Part shown: positions 22,480 to 34,929 of the stretch, in pieces
Layout of the letters: every line of letters starts with the position of its first letter
Numbering within the stretch: the first letter of the stretch is position 1
From: Onchidella celtica
Lineage: Eukaryota > Mollusca > Gastropoda > Systellommatophora > Onchidiidae
Reading direction: 5' to 3'
Length of the DNA stretch: 64,000 bases
NCBI GenBank assembly: GCA_963931925.1
Contig: OZ007570.1
Span: 45,309,691-45,373,690, forward strand
The notes under the pieces: model-generated
Seen by the model: only the letters and a program-made list of their open reading frames with translations
What the model was told of the DNA's origin: nothing
The model's database searches: none
Position numbers and translations under genes: made by a program

Positions 22480-22580
22480 TCTCTTTCTCTTTCCCACGCT
22501 CTTCCTCCCTCTCTCTCTTTCTGTCTGTCTGTCTCTCCTCCTCTCCCCCCCCCCCCTCTTTCTCTCTCTCACTCTCTCTC
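22480..22580 (+). repeat. CT-rich microsatellite
   Basis: Interrupted CTCT and CTGT repeats with an internal poly-C tract. Confidence 0.85.
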
Positions 22581-22939
22581 GTCGTGAGCATGAGCAGGTT
22601 GATAGTAATGTATAAATGTTTAAAGACAAATAAATAAATAAATAGATAGATAAATAAAGCAGAGAACAGCATTGTAGAATGGCACGAGAGCTTTGCACAT
22701 TGTTCAAGTGTGATAAAATAGATCAGAAATAAAGTGAAGCGCGGCATAGACATGCATTTTCAGCATGGAAAGTAACAGTCGTCCACAGTGAACTAATTGG
22801 GGTCGCAGCTACGGTTTCAATTAGACTAAGTTTATGCCGACCTTAATCCAGTATGATTGTGGTAATAAATCCCGAATCTCAGAATTAACTGCAAACAGTT
22901 GACATTTGGCAACTTTAGTTTTTATTTTCTGAGAAACTG

Positions 22940-23140
22940 GAGATCTTTTAGTATGTAGAAGAAGTATAACAAATGCACACTTTGACACTTGTTTAAAATG
23001 TGTTGTGGCACTCATGAAGCTGTTTTCACAGTTCCGATTTATTTTAACTATTTTTCATGATACTAAAGCCGCAAGGAATTTCCCAGTCGTGCAAAAAAGC
23101 GGAGTTGGAACAAACAAGAACTAAGGTCGCGATTTGTTGA
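22940..23140 (+). repeat. Dispersed repeat H, copy 1
   Basis: It shares a ~190-bp collinear match with 41680-41915, including GTATAACAAATGCACACTTT, GACACTTGTTTAAAAT, GTTCCGATTTATT and GAGTTGGAACAAAC. No terminal inverted repeats were seen; class unknown. Confidence 0.6.
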
Positions 23141-24962
23141 TTCAATACGAACAGATTGATGAAAAACAGTGAATCACTGTTAGTTTTGATTGCACGGTGT
23201 CTGACATTTGTGCTGTAGTGCTGTTTTGTATTACATATAATCTCATTTTTAATAACTTAACATTTTTATGAAATTGATTTTTTTTTTGGTCCTATGTTTT
23301 ATTGTTTCAAGCTTAGGGAGCAAATTAATTGTACAGTATTGGCTTAATTTTATTAATAGTGTGGAACCGTTTTGACACAGAACCAAGGCAGTAAGTGCGT
23401 GTCGTGTGTATAATTAGGTTCAAACAGGATGTAGCAGTATTTAGGCAGGCCGTCGATTTTTACGAATGCTTATTGCTGTCTTTCCATACATTTGTTTTCA
23501 TCCTCATTTCTAACAATAAAACAAAATAACGGAGGGTGGAGCTATGGATAACCAGACCATTGCTATTGAAATCAGAACTAACATACTAATGTGTTTCTGA
23601 TGATCTTAAGAGTGTGATTGATATCTTTGTTCAGCTGGCCAAAGAGTTCAGGGATCGTTTGAGATATTGGTTGCTGGAAGTGTTCTGCACCTGTAAGTTT
23701 ACCTCAGATATCCGGTGAACTTCTAGTGTTACTTCCCGTTGACATCAGCGGTTCGAGATTAACTCATGCAAGAGTTGAATCGCGTCATGTTTTGTTAGCA
23801 CGGGTAATCACCGAAGTTAGGAGACCATAGAAATAAGCCCTTTGTTGATAGTCAGGCTTCGTTTTTGCCTGAACAGAATTGCTGTTTAAATGATCAAGTT
23901 GGACTGCCCATTTGGAGCTTTTTGAGATAAACCGTATGGAGTTTTTGCTGTTTGTTTTCTGAAATATGAAAGTCTACAACCAGATTTGTAATGTTGCATA
24001 CCGCTGTCAGTTGGAGGAGTTTGGGTATTTGGAGTTTTGGGTGCAGTAATAAACACCGATTCAGATCAAAATGTCACCATTTTGTTGCCATTTAAGTGAT
24101 TGGGAATGCCCGGACTCCTGAATTGTTCATGCACTGGCGGGGCCGTCTACTGAAGATTACAGTTTTCATTAAGCAAATTGACTCAGATAAGCAACGGCAA
24201 TCTTGAGAATGTTGTGTTTAATCGTGAACTCAGAATGCCACGCTGTTCCAAGCTTGTCCCATTTCCCTGGCCTTATCCTGAAATCCCAAAAGTGCAATCG
24301 CACAGTGGCCGATGGTAGTTTTTTTTTTGGTTGTTGTTGTTTTTATTTTAATTTGGCCAAGGAACTTTATTATTTGTCTTTTTTTTTCTCTTTGAGTGCA
24401 GTATTTGTATAGAAGTAATGATATATTGAAAATAAAGAATATAACTCAAGTAAAACAGATTTTTCTTTCTCTCCTATAAAGTTAAATCCTTTGCACTAGT
24501 GTGCGGTTTCATGATAAAGTCAGCGATTTTTTTTAATGTTTTGTTTTAAATATGAATTCACTTTAGAAACGTGTTTTATTGTGGAACCTTTTCAAACTTT
24601 TATTCCACTTAAAGGTTGTGCCTTGTTGAGAATAAACGTTGGTATTGGCTGGGCTGCTTTTGTTTATTTATTATCTTGACTGATAGTTTGTGCAGTATCT
24701 GTGGTTGTGTTGTTACTGATGCCCAAGTTTTTTTTTTTTAGCAGCCCAGCCAAGTATGCAGTATATTTGTTTTTTTTAAGTGAGATGCAGCAAGACAGAG
24801 CCAGCAGAGTTGTGTTTTGAACTGTATTACTTTTGCTAGCCTAATGCCCTCGTCTTCAATCACTGATACCAACAGGCAATCAGTGTCCATCCTAGTAAAG
24901 TATTAAAGTTGACGCGAACGCGGTTGGATAAATTGGGGTAAGAAAACTCAAACATTTTTCAA
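23141..24962. other. Non-coding stretch, nothing recognised
   Basis: AT-rich sequence without supported genes or repeats. Confidence 0.4.
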
Positions 24963-25680
24963 AATATTCACAGACAAACTGACCATTTTCTGAATGATAT
25001 ATTATTTATTCTTTTGAGTACAGTTAGATTTATTGCTTGTCCACACAATAAAACCAGACCTGAACTTGGCAGGGTTGGAAATCTTAAACCGTTTCAGAAT
25101 ATTCATGGGTAAACTGATCATTTTCAGAACGATGCGCTGTTTTATTGTTCTGTGTGTAATTATGTACATATTACTTGTCAGTAAAACCAGACCTGAACTT
25201 TGCTCCATAAATTTAGAGTCAGAAATCGTGAGAATATTAACCCGTGGCATGACCATTCCTGAATGGTGTGATATATTGTTGTTATTGTTGTTTTTATGTA
25301 TTATGTTCATTGCTTGCATTCTTAATTAAAACCAAACCGGAACCTGGTTTCGTAAGAGTCGGAAAAAAAAGGGAATACTAACCGACAGCGTGGCTGTTTC
25401 CTGAATGGTGTGATATTTTTTATTTTTTTTTATAGTACATTATGTTCATTGCCTGCCTTCATAATGGAACAAGACATGAATGTGGCTCGAGTAATTAAGG
25501 TCAGAATTTTTTTTAATTTTTTTTTGAAAAACACACAAAACAAGAATATTCATGTATATTGTGACCATTTCCTGATGTGGCTCGAGTAATTGAGGTCAGA
25601 ATTAACACACAAAACGTAAGTATCTTCACGTATACCGTGGCCATTTCCTTAATTACTTGATATTTTATTCTTTTGAAATG
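24963..25680 (+). repeat. Old ~135-bp tandem repeat, about six diverged units
   Basis: Units begin near 24963, 25098, 25233, 25374, 25545 and 25621, each with AATATTCA/AATATTAA followed by a GACCATTTCCTGAATG-like segment. Later positions share AAAACCAGACCTGAAC. The first two periods are exactly 135 bp; later units differ through A/T-run growth and deletion. The divergence suggests an old array. Confidence 0.7.
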
Positions 25681-25974
25681 TGTGTAATGGTGAGATCAAA
25701 GGTAAGATCGTGGCCTGGGATTGGCAGGCAATGATTACGACAATGGAGATTACTGCCGTCAGCATTGTGTGACATGATTATTGCTCGTTAAGCAGTTACA
25801 GGGCCCAGGCAGTTTGATCGAAGCTTTTTGATGTCAGATCTGAAGGATAAACCAGATTGTTATTTGATCAGCAGGAAAGTAGTTTTTTGTATTATTTTGT
25901 TTTTTGCTTTTTGTGCGATGTCTGCCTTGATCTACCTATCTGTCTGCCCGTATGTAGGTCTGTCCGTCCTTCCG

Positions 25975-26180
25975 TCCCTTCGCCCCTCCCTCCCTCCCTC
26001 CATCCATCCATCCATCCATCATCCATCCATCCATCATCCATTTATCATCCATCTATCCATACATCCATCCATCCATACATCCATCCATACATCCATCCAT
26101 CCATCATCCATCCATCATCCATCCATACATCCATCCATCCATACATCCATCCATACATCCATCCATCCATCATCCATCTA

Positions 26181-26222
<42 letters not shown>

Positions 26223-26275
26223 CGTTCGTCCGTCCATCAATCTATCCTTTCGTCCATCCATCAGTCTGTCGTCTA
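25975..26275 (+). repeat. CATC and CTGT tetranucleotide microsatellite
   Basis: CATC/CATA repeats (25990-26180) are followed by CTGT repeats and short mixed runs. It is followed by the ATCAATTTGAT-containing segment that also follows the microsatellite at 6125. Confidence 0.9.
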
Positions 26276-26400
26276 TCTATCTCCCTTTGTATGTCAGCTT
26301 ATCTTTTCTTTCGCTGGTTGCGCTCCGTTGCCCTGCCTGTCCATGTCTGTCATGGCTCACAGTTAATTCTGTAATCAATTTGATCGATGGAGCCCCAGTA

Positions 26401-27133
26401 TCTATACTAATAAAAGTGAAACTTTACGACAATTGCAGCGCGCCTTTCGCTACTCCTCTCTTAATGCTGATTCGGTGGCCCTCAGATTTTATACAACGCT
26501 TAGTATAGACTGTGGTCGTGTCGCCGGCACAAAAAATACCCAAAAAATTAATAACTCGCAGAACGTTTGTATTAGTTTCTAGGTTGCGACACATTGGCGT
26601 TCGGTCTATTTTTTCGGCAAATTAATGTAATTGAGATTGGTTCCGGTATCTATATCACACTCACAAAAACAACTTCCGGTTAGGACTGGTTTGAATGATG
26701 AGATTGAGTTAGACTATCAAGTATGAAACTTTGTACATGTATGTGTGTTCTCAATGTGCCTAGACTAGGAAAAAGAAAGGGTCTGGAATTGGGAGATTGA
26801 CGCTGCAGGGCCAAAAGTACAGGTTTGTGTTTTCAATATAAGGCCTAGGAAAATATTATAATATTTCTTTTCCATTAACACAATATGGCTTTATCATTTC
26901 CTGCGATATGCAAACAAATTAACCCGTGCGCAAATCATAGCCATAATTTGGCGGGACGCGCAGGACGTCAACGCGCAAAGGGAGAGCAGTAACACGTATC
27001 TAAAAACAAACAAACAAAAATGAAATAAAGCTAAAGGAACAGGCAAAATGAAGCAGGTCCATAATAGTCACCCAGAACTGACACTAATACATGTAAATCG
27101 ATTTATCCCGGGCAGGGCCGGCAACTCAGCTAG
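26401..27133 (+). mobile_element. Non-autonomous Helitron
   Basis: It begins TCTATACTAATAAAAG directly after a host A. It ends ACTCAGCTAG directly before a host T, preceded by a GC-rich CCGGGCAGGGCCGG near-hairpin. These are the 5'-TC, 3'-CTAG (CTRR) and A-T target features of animal Helitrons, which do not make target duplications. The 733-bp body has no Rep/helicase coding sequence, so it would depend on an autonomous element in trans. Confidence 0.75.
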
Positions 27134-27654
27134 TTTATGATAAAGCTGAAATACACAGTTTTTACCTCTGTATCTGTCTGTCTTGTCTTCTTCCTTTGTT
27201 TCCTGATTTTCTGTCTTCATAAGCAATGCGAGATAAAGTTGTTGCCTTGTTACAGTCATAGTTTCTACTCGTCAAGATGGTTCCATTCTTGTTAAAACTT
27301 ACGCGCATTAAAATGACCCCAAATTTGTTAAAATTTTGAAAGAAGAAGAAAGATGATTTATTTAATGTTGACTGTCTTACGGAGCAGACGGGGCGAGTCC
27401 ATTTTCTGAAATGCAAGCGTGTAAGGGTCCGCTCAATGTGAAATGTGTTAGAGAAGAAACTTGCTTGTTTTGTAATAGAGAGGACGAGTCTTTTTGATAC
27501 CGTCGTTGAACTGTGGTGCTCGATGGAAAACGGGTTTTTGCGCCATAGGTTTGTTGTACTAGTTTTATTATTATTATAACGTATGGGGGACCAGGCATTG
27601 CTCTGGATGAATCGGTCTTCGTCCTTCTCTCGCTCCCCCGTCCATTCCCAATCC

Positions 27655-27657
27655 CCC

Positions 27658-27700
<43 letters not shown>

Positions 27701-27724
27701 CTCTCTCTCTCTCTCTCTCTTTGT

Positions 27725-27798
<74 letters not shown>

Positions 27799-27835
27799 AT
27801 TTTCGCTCTCTCTTTCTTTTTCTCTAAAGCCCCCC
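27655..27835 (+). repeat. CT dinucleotide microsatellite ending in poly-C
   Basis: ~150 bp of almost pure CT repeats with a few T insertions, then a poly-C run. A further CT-rich tract lies at 28035-28180. Arg/Glu and Ser/Leu open frames across it are artefacts. Confidence 0.95.
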
Positions 27836-28457
27836 CCCCCCCTTCTCTCAGATTGCTTTATTATCCATAGAATGATGTACCCCTGTAAACAGTACAGACA
27901 GCTGTGAAATGGCTTAGTCTGTCGTTTGATCATCATATTTCTGTCCATATTTTATCGCTGACCATTTTTGCACTAGAGAGTCGGGTTGCGACGCCAGTAG
28001 TCATGTTGTGGAAGAGACAGCAGATGTATTTGTTCTCTTTCTCTCTGTCTTTATCTCTCTCTTTCTCTCAGTCTACCTGTCTGTCTATCTATTTCTCCCC
28101 CCCCCCCCTTCCCGTCTCACCATATCTCTCTCTCTCTCTTTCTCTCCTTTTCCTCCTTTCTTCCTCCCTCCCAGCCATCGCTTTATTACTTACCATAATG
28201 ATGTACCGACCTAGACAGTGTGGACACCTGTTCAATGGCGTGTCTGTCGCTGGTTAATCTTATTTCTATCCATATTTTATTGCCGATCATTTTGCACTTA
28301 GAGTGTCAGGTTGTCCTGGATGTCAAGTTATAGAAAAGACAGCGTGATTGGGAGCTCAGGCGTTTTGGGTTTTTTGTTTTTTTTGTTTGGTGTTTCTGCG
28401 GGAATCTTTCCATGAACATATTGATTTCCAGGGGAATTTCCACTGTGGATTCAAGAT

Positions 28458-28971
28458 CAGTGGTTCTCTAAGTTTTTCAGGCAGTCGCCTCTTTCCCCCC
28501 TAGGCTCCAGATTTTCTCTCATGGTTCCACCCACCCCCCCCCCCCCACACCCTCAATGCATAAAAAAAGAAGCCCCTACGTAGATCCAACATGCACATTT
28601 CACAAGAAGACAGGCTACACATAAATTATGATGTTAAGCTTTTCGAAGCCTTGTTAATGACAATATGTATGTTGACGATTCATTATAAAACAAGAAAGCA
28701 TTCGTTATCAAATGCACTATAAAAACAACAACAGAAAGGCCTTATATGTTCATAAAAGCCATCTATCCGTGTTGTTCAACAGGTCAGTGACTCTCATGTA
28801 TTTGCCCCAAAAATTGCCCTCCGTTCATGTTTTCGACCCCCACCCAACCCACCCATAACGCCCCTTTCATCCTGCTTGTCGCCCTTTTCTTCGTTTTTAT
28901 CCCCCTGGAAGTCAAAATCGTCCCGATGGTGAGGGGGGGGGGGGCGATATTGCCCACGTGGAGAACCACTG
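28458..28971 (+). mobile_element. hAT-type MITE with perfect 8-bp duplication
   Basis: The ends CAGTGGTTCTCTAAG and GTGGAGAACCACTG are inverted repeats of hAT type. The flanking 8-bp sequence TTCAAGAT is identical on both sides (28450-28457 and 28972-28979), matching the hAT target-site size. The interior is C-rich with long poly-C/G runs and no ORF. It is the same family as the copy at 59305 and the interrupted copy at 4831. Confidence 0.9.
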
Positions 28972-29041
28972 TTCAAGATGATTCGTTCTGTACTAGTCGT
29001 AGAGTCACAAATTGTTTCCCTATTCACTTTTTGGGGCCCAG

Positions 29042-30131
29042 TGTAACAAATCCCAGACTGGGAGATGTACTTATTATGACAGGACAACAATCACGAACGA
29101 ACAAGTATAACACTTAACAGAACAACCAAACAGACTCACACATTTATTATATATAAAAATAAGATATCTATGCAATTACATACATTACATTAACTCAATT
29201 CAAATACCATTCAATGGTCAGCATTCCCAACATTCATTCTTCTCCGGGTCCACAACCCGATAGTTACTTCCTAACTATGCTCTGGCCTCAGCCTCACATC
29301 CATATGTATACTACTTGCTGGCCTCTCTTATTGGCTCCTGCTCAACCTAATCTCCGTATCTCAATCTCCCCTCGATGTCTTAATAGCACATTAATATATC
29401 AATAGCACATTAGTATTTCAATAGCACATTAGTATCTCAATAGCACAGTAACATCTTAATGCAACAAGGACAATAACAACGTCCCTGTCTGTGGCCAGAC
29501 TGCCACGACTCATGTGTTCCCGCTGTCCTGCGCGACAGCTTCACTCAGGCAGGCCTGTGGGTAGCCTTCGGCCCAACCCCGGCACAAGTCCGCTCACCGC
29601 GGGTGGCTTCTCTGCCCGACCCCGGCACCTATAAGAATAACATTACATTTCTATAACACCATACAATTACTATCCACTTCACCACTCATTACGAACCATC
29701 AAGCGTACACACAATAGTCCACCTTTCACTCACCACACCTCTTACGGTAACACACCTCTACCGTACCACACAGCACTCAGACTCGCTACGAATCCATGAT
29801 CCGAACTTACATCTATCGCTCATTGCGCACATCTCTATACACAGTAATCAATGACTTTCACATTCCTCACATATAACTTATTTACATCATGGTCATAGGA
29901 GAATATAGTACATCAATCATCATAATTATCAATCATAGTTCAACCTACCAGTCATCACTGGAAAACACACAATCTCCCGACTGCTCTCTCACGTCTGTCC
30001 CCTTGGACTCTTAACTTGCAGTGATCTGACTATTCAGATTTTGCCTCTACTACGCCTCAACTCCACTCACAACATGCACGCTTCAAATCCCTTCCCCGCA
30101 CTCACTGACCCCCGCTCACTCGCTCGTGACA
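29042..30131 (-). mobile_element. Solo LTR of an LTR retrotransposon
   Basis: This is a 1090-bp segment that begins TGTAACAAATCC and ends CTCGTGACA (TG...CA). It is bounded by the identical 5-bp sequence CCCAG (29037-29041 and 30132-30136). No internal protein-coding region, primer-binding site or second LTR is present, so it is a solo LTR left by recombination between two LTRs. On the minus strand an AATAAA lies ~120 bp from the end, which suggests that transcription ran on the minus strand. A four-fold ~20-bp direct repeat (AATAGCACATTA variants, 29379-29455) lies inside. Family unassigned; a 5-bp duplication fits Gypsy-like elements. The intact ends and identical duplication suggest a fairly recent insertion. 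Confidence 0.75.
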
Positions 30132-30249
30132 CCCAGAAGTTCCAGGGATAACTACTAGCTGAGTTTCTTGATATGCATTTGGTGCAGTGATTGTTTGTTC
30201 AAAGCTGTTTGGCATAAACATCTAAGTGAAGTAATTGAGGCATCAGCAT

Positions 30250-30605
30250 GTTTGCTTTTGGTATTGTTATTGTTGTTGTTTGCTGTTGTTGTTGTTACTG
30301 CTGCTGTTGTCATAGCAACTGTTTTTGTTGCTTCGCTATCGCTGCCGTTGTAATTGTTGTTGCTGCGGCTGATGCTTCTGTTTACAGCTGTTGTTGTTGT
30401 TCCTGTTGCTGCTGCCCATGGTGTTGTTGCTGCCGTCGTTGCTGTCCATGATGTTGTTGCTGCCGTCGTTGGTGTCCATGATGTTGTTGCTGTCAATGGT
30501 GCTGTTGCTGCCGTCGTTGCTGTCCATGATGTTGTTGCTGTCGTCGCTGCTGTCCATGATGTTGTTACAGTTCCTGTTGTTGTTGTTGTTATTACTGCTT
30601 CTGTC
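30250..30605 (+). repeat. CTG/TTG triplet tract with a 30-bp minisatellite
   Basis: Triplets GTT, CTG and GCT dominate. From about 30410 to 30570 a 30-bp unit (TGTCCATGATGTTGTTGCTG, then CCGTCGTTGC) repeats about five times. Frames stay open on several frames of both strands (Asn/Asp/Ser-rich, Leu-rich) because the period is a multiple of three; no gene is implied. Confidence 0.8.
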
Positions 30606-33214
30606 TTAAGAGCAAAGCAAAATTGCAGACAATCCTTGTATCCAGCGCTAGAGATGTCATGACAGAGGCATCTACCAATGACCATTTCTTGTTTCAGTCT
30701 GAGTCTTTTACTGACCTCTTTTGCTCGATTTTACACTTTTTTTGTTGCGTAATTTCCGAAATTGGTTCCATAAAGCCGTTTTCCCTTTGTTATGAATTTT
30801 GTAGACGCCAGTGCAAGGACCCATTAGACTTACGTATCGGTGCTTATTTTGGGAGATGATGTATTGTTGAGACGGATAAAGTCAGGCGTATTAACTTATC
30901 CTGTGCCTGCCTGCTGCTTAGCGTGAATCCATTTTGTTTCGATTTTCTGAGCTTGGTTCGATTTTTTTTAAAGATAGAAATACGTGTTGGCACTTTGACC
31001 CTTCCCATGGCTGTTCCATCCATCGAAAAACCTACTAAATCGGCTGCCCGTGTTTGCGAAAAAAAAAAAAAAAGGCTTTTTATAATATATCGCTTTTATG
31101 TCATGAAATGAAATCGCGCAAATGTATTAGCACAAAGCAAATGGTGGGTGGACGCGTGCGTCTGGTGGGGGTCTCCTTCTGTCTTATCGTTGTTTTATAA
31201 TTTATCTATCGTCATACCTTTTGCCAGCACAATATGGCTGTTTTCAGTGTGCTTTCACCATACTCAAACTCAAACTCCCGATATCCTATAAACCCTTTGA
31301 GGGAAGTTCATTTTTCTATTTGTTAAGCGAGAGTACAATATTTCAAATATTTGATTGTAGTGCAATTTTGGCCATTTTTTTTTTCTCTATCCTGCAAGCT
31401 GGATGACAGTTTCAAAACTTAAAATTAACTTTCTCAAGACAGTGTCAACTCATCTAACTCATTCGCTTTTGTGTCGACCTAAGGTGTGTTTTCAATTTTC
31501 AGGCCAATTTTTTTAAAAAGTTGTAAAAAGGTAAAATGCAGTGATTTTATTTTTCTGCTCCTTTTGTTAAGCCCGCCGCACGGGAGACTCTGTTTGACAC
31601 GCGTTCAGTTTGGTGCGTAACACGCCAGTACCATGACTTCTGTAGCAAGACTAGAGATTTAAAGAGCTAGAGAAGGGTGGGAGTACTGGTTTAATCCCGG
31701 ATATTTGCCGGGTACTTCATCTCGTACACATTTATATATTTAAGATAAAAAGTACGTTTCAGATAAAACAGTTATTTTCCTCTTCTTTAAAAAATAAGTC
31801 CTGCTCACTCGTACGGCTTCACGTTAGAGCCAACGGTAAACTTTGTTTCTTTGCCAAGACATCCAGCGACACAATTTACTTTATGATATCCATTCTGTGA
31901 GGATTTCTGTGGCTCTGTGGGCCAGTTGCTTCGGCGGGCTTCAAGCCAAATCCGGCTTTTTTTGGAAAAAAAAATAATTTATACACACACAAAAAAAAGC
32001 TAAGTAAATATTTTCATCGCTCCTGACGTCAGAACCATAATAAAGTAATCGAGTAAGAAGCCAATAGAGTTGATGACCACATGTGATATCATGCTTATGG
32101 CTGGAGCAGCCTGGGATGAAGTCAGCATTATATCGGTGGTCATATTGCACTGTTAGGGATTCTGATGTGTGCCGAATGGCCATCAATTTGACGACATCGT
32201 AAAAAGGATAATAAAAGAAAAAAAAGCGAGAGAGAGAGACGGACAACTCATCATGGAACAGGAGCGCGGCTTGACTCGGGGAGGGGGGGTCTTCGTGGGC
32301 GGGGGAGGGGATTTCTCCCAGAGTAGGGCAGGAATATCTCCCTGGTTGGAATTGGGGATTTCTCCCAGGGTGTGTTTGAGGGGGAGGGGGGGTGGAATTA
32401 CAGAGAGAAAATACCTTGGCCTATAAGTTAAATAATTATGCTCTTCGAGAACAGGGAAAGTTCATAATAGCTAGTATTTTTATTATTCTAGATTGTGCAA
32501 TAATATTTATACTGACGTTTTATCTCGGTCCACGTTGTTTAATTACACTGTTTGAGTAGTCAGTGTTGCCTGGTTTATAGACTCGAACCTGAAATGTCCC
32601 CGAAAAATAAATGCAACGAGACATGACATGAATTTCAAGGGATACAGATTTTAGAAGGTTAAAAACCATTGCCCTAGATACTGTAGACAGGGGGTCCTTG
32701 GGCCTATATACTGTAGAGACCAGACCAGGCGGAAACGTTGAAATGTTGGCCAGTGGTCGTTATACTATATATTCAGTGATTTTCTGTGTTACTTTGGCAG
32801 GGATCATATCATATACTCCTAGCTTTGCCTGCAGTGTATTTATGTGGAGTCCGTGCCTCCTCTAATGTTACTTATTCCATCATGTGAATGGCGTCTGATA
32901 GAGCTTTGCTTATTTCTGTGAGATGCAAAGAAAGTGATTGGGTTACTTCACGAATGACGATTCTGCTTGATAGGTTTGTTTCCGAAAAGCCAGTCTTTGG
33001 TCCCGATCTCAACGCGATTTTCATTAACCTTCTTCCCCCAAGTATGATGTTTTTTTCTTTGGTCAGGGATTGCGATCCCACTCTTCTACAGCCAACATCA
33101 ATTTCATAATAATGGGAGCAAATCCTATTAAGTTATCCTCTATCAAGGCTCAAAGTTTTGTTTGATTTGGCAAATTCGAAATAGGTGAATGTCAATATCT
33201 CCTCTACTTCTATA
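30606..33214. other. Non-coding stretch, nothing firm recognised
   Basis: It contains a G-rich stretch at 32280-32390 with two GGGATTTCTCCCAG copies, a CRE-like TGACGTCA at 32024-32031, and short frames without domains. Confidence 0.4.
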
Positions 33215-33480
33215 TTAGATATGATAGGATAGATAAGAATCACTTTATTATCCCACGGGGGAAATTCACGATCACGGAGCGTTTCGGGGCACCTACTAAT
33301 GGTACACAAATTTAACGCATCATTACAAAATCATATTATAATTCAGTGCCGGGCTTTTTACATGAAATAACGTGGCATAGAACCTCACTGAAATGTGGCA
33401 CATATCTAGCTATAATGTCTTGCTCGGGTGAATTGTGGAGGGCAAAAACGATCTTCTGTATCTCTCCCTGTTTGCCTTGA
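33215..33480 (-). mobile_element. 3'-end fragment of a LINE (L2/CR1-like)
   Basis: On the minus strand, codons near 33460-33420 read RYRRSFLPSTIHPSKTL followed by a stop, which resembles the last residues of L2/CR1-type LINE ORFs. A ~200-bp 3' UTR-like segment follows, then GGGATAATAAAGTGATTC and an ATCTATCC-type tail. A diverged relative lies at 39590-39710. The coding part is too short to name a clade with certainty. Confidence 0.45.
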
Positions 33481-34929
33481 AGCGTATTGTTCTGTTGCTC
33501 CTAGATGATCGAGAAATTTGATGAGATTTCATGAAACTGGAGATGGTGGTCGTCATTTAAATTTCTGTTCACAAGCATGTGAGTACAGCTGATGGTCAAA
33601 ACTAAAAAATGCCGTGTCTGTCATGTTGTAGGTTTTCTTGATGACTGCTTTGTAAATTTTGTTCTGGTCACTCTTCCTGGCATTGCCTCCCCATGCTGTA
33701 AGAAAATAAGTTATTATGCGAACTATACATGTATGATTGAAGCTGATGAAATTGGCAGCCACCACAAGCACGGACACATCCATGAGCATACGACCTAAGG
33801 ACTGATGCATCCGTGTGAGCGGCCCTGTACTCTTTCCCGAGTCTGTGCTCTAGACGATCCCCTGTGCTGCTCAACCCACAGGGCTTCTATTTTCACAGCA
33901 GGACTTCTAGACCCGGATAATGATCGCTGGACACGGTCGCTTTTTCTAACTGCGGTTACTTTACTACTTTCTGATATTTTCTGTTTTATGGGCCTCTCAA
34001 AACCCTCGTTTAAAAAAATGAGAGAGAGAAATCACCGTAGTCGTATTCAACAATGAATTCATTCCCTTTTGAAAGGGAATCAGAATTTTTTTTTTTATTC
34101 TTGTGAATCCCTAGTTATAGCAACATTTAGAAGACAAAATGTCGGTTGGGTCAGCTAAAGTTGGAGTGGAACTGGAACCGAGCAATGTAGAATTCTGTCT
34201 TATTTCTCCTCTCCTACAATCCCACCCCTTTTTCCCTCCCTCGACAACAAATCCGCCTCCAGCTGCCTTTTTTTTCTTCTTTGAAAGTCTGGATATCAAT
34301 GGCGATTGAAGGGCTTGATGGACAATAAACTGAGCCCCAATTCAAGATGACGTACCGTGCGGGGCTAGAGGCTGACAGTCCATCTCCTCAAGATGAAGTT
34401 GTTCTTCAGGCGTCCTCCGAGGGCCGCACTCATTTTTATCTTGCCCGTTTACGTATTCTTGGGGGAACTGCAATAATGTCACGTTCGCAGATAGGAGTCG
34501 CTGGTCATAAAATTGTCCTCTGCATGGGGAATTTCTTCCCACAGCTGCAAATAATATCGACGGCATGCTGGTAAACTCTGGTAACTCGTTGTTTACATTA
34601 ATTTTTCACGGGAAGCAAATAATTGAATAACTGTCTCCAAAAATTGGGTTTGTTGTGTGCCAATCACCGACATATCGGTTCTTTTGCTAGCGACATCTGT
34701 GCCAATCAGCAATGTAACGGTGCACAAGAATGCTAAGCTATTTTGTTTCGGGAAGAAATAAAGTCGATTTTCTGTTCATAAATGTTGCCGTAGTTAGTCT
34801 TACATTCATCTCCCCCACAATTTCTTCCTGTATCGGCAAACGTGGAAAGATTCGTGGCACACAAAGAATAAAAGAAAATAATCAAAACTTTCTTCGTTTT
34901 CAGAATTTAACCGCCAACATCATAACAAG
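33481..34929. other. Non-coding stretch, nothing recognised
   Basis: Several frames of 60-85 codons without domains; no repeat match was seen. Confidence 0.4.

Noticed and set aside
27162-27948. Arg/Glu-rich and Ser/Leu-rich open frames of up to 212 codons
   Set aside because: They come from the CT/GA dinucleotide tract; composition only. The frames at 13228-13857 and 36088-36602 are rejected for the same reason.
30155-30685. Asn/Thr/Ala-rich open frames on both strands
   Set aside because: Products of the CTG/TTG triplet tract and the 30-bp minisatellite; several frames are open on both strands, which argues against a gene.
32235-32670. Possible hAT element ending AAAAACCATTG
   Set aside because: No matching left end or 8-bp duplication could be found, so it is left unannotated.
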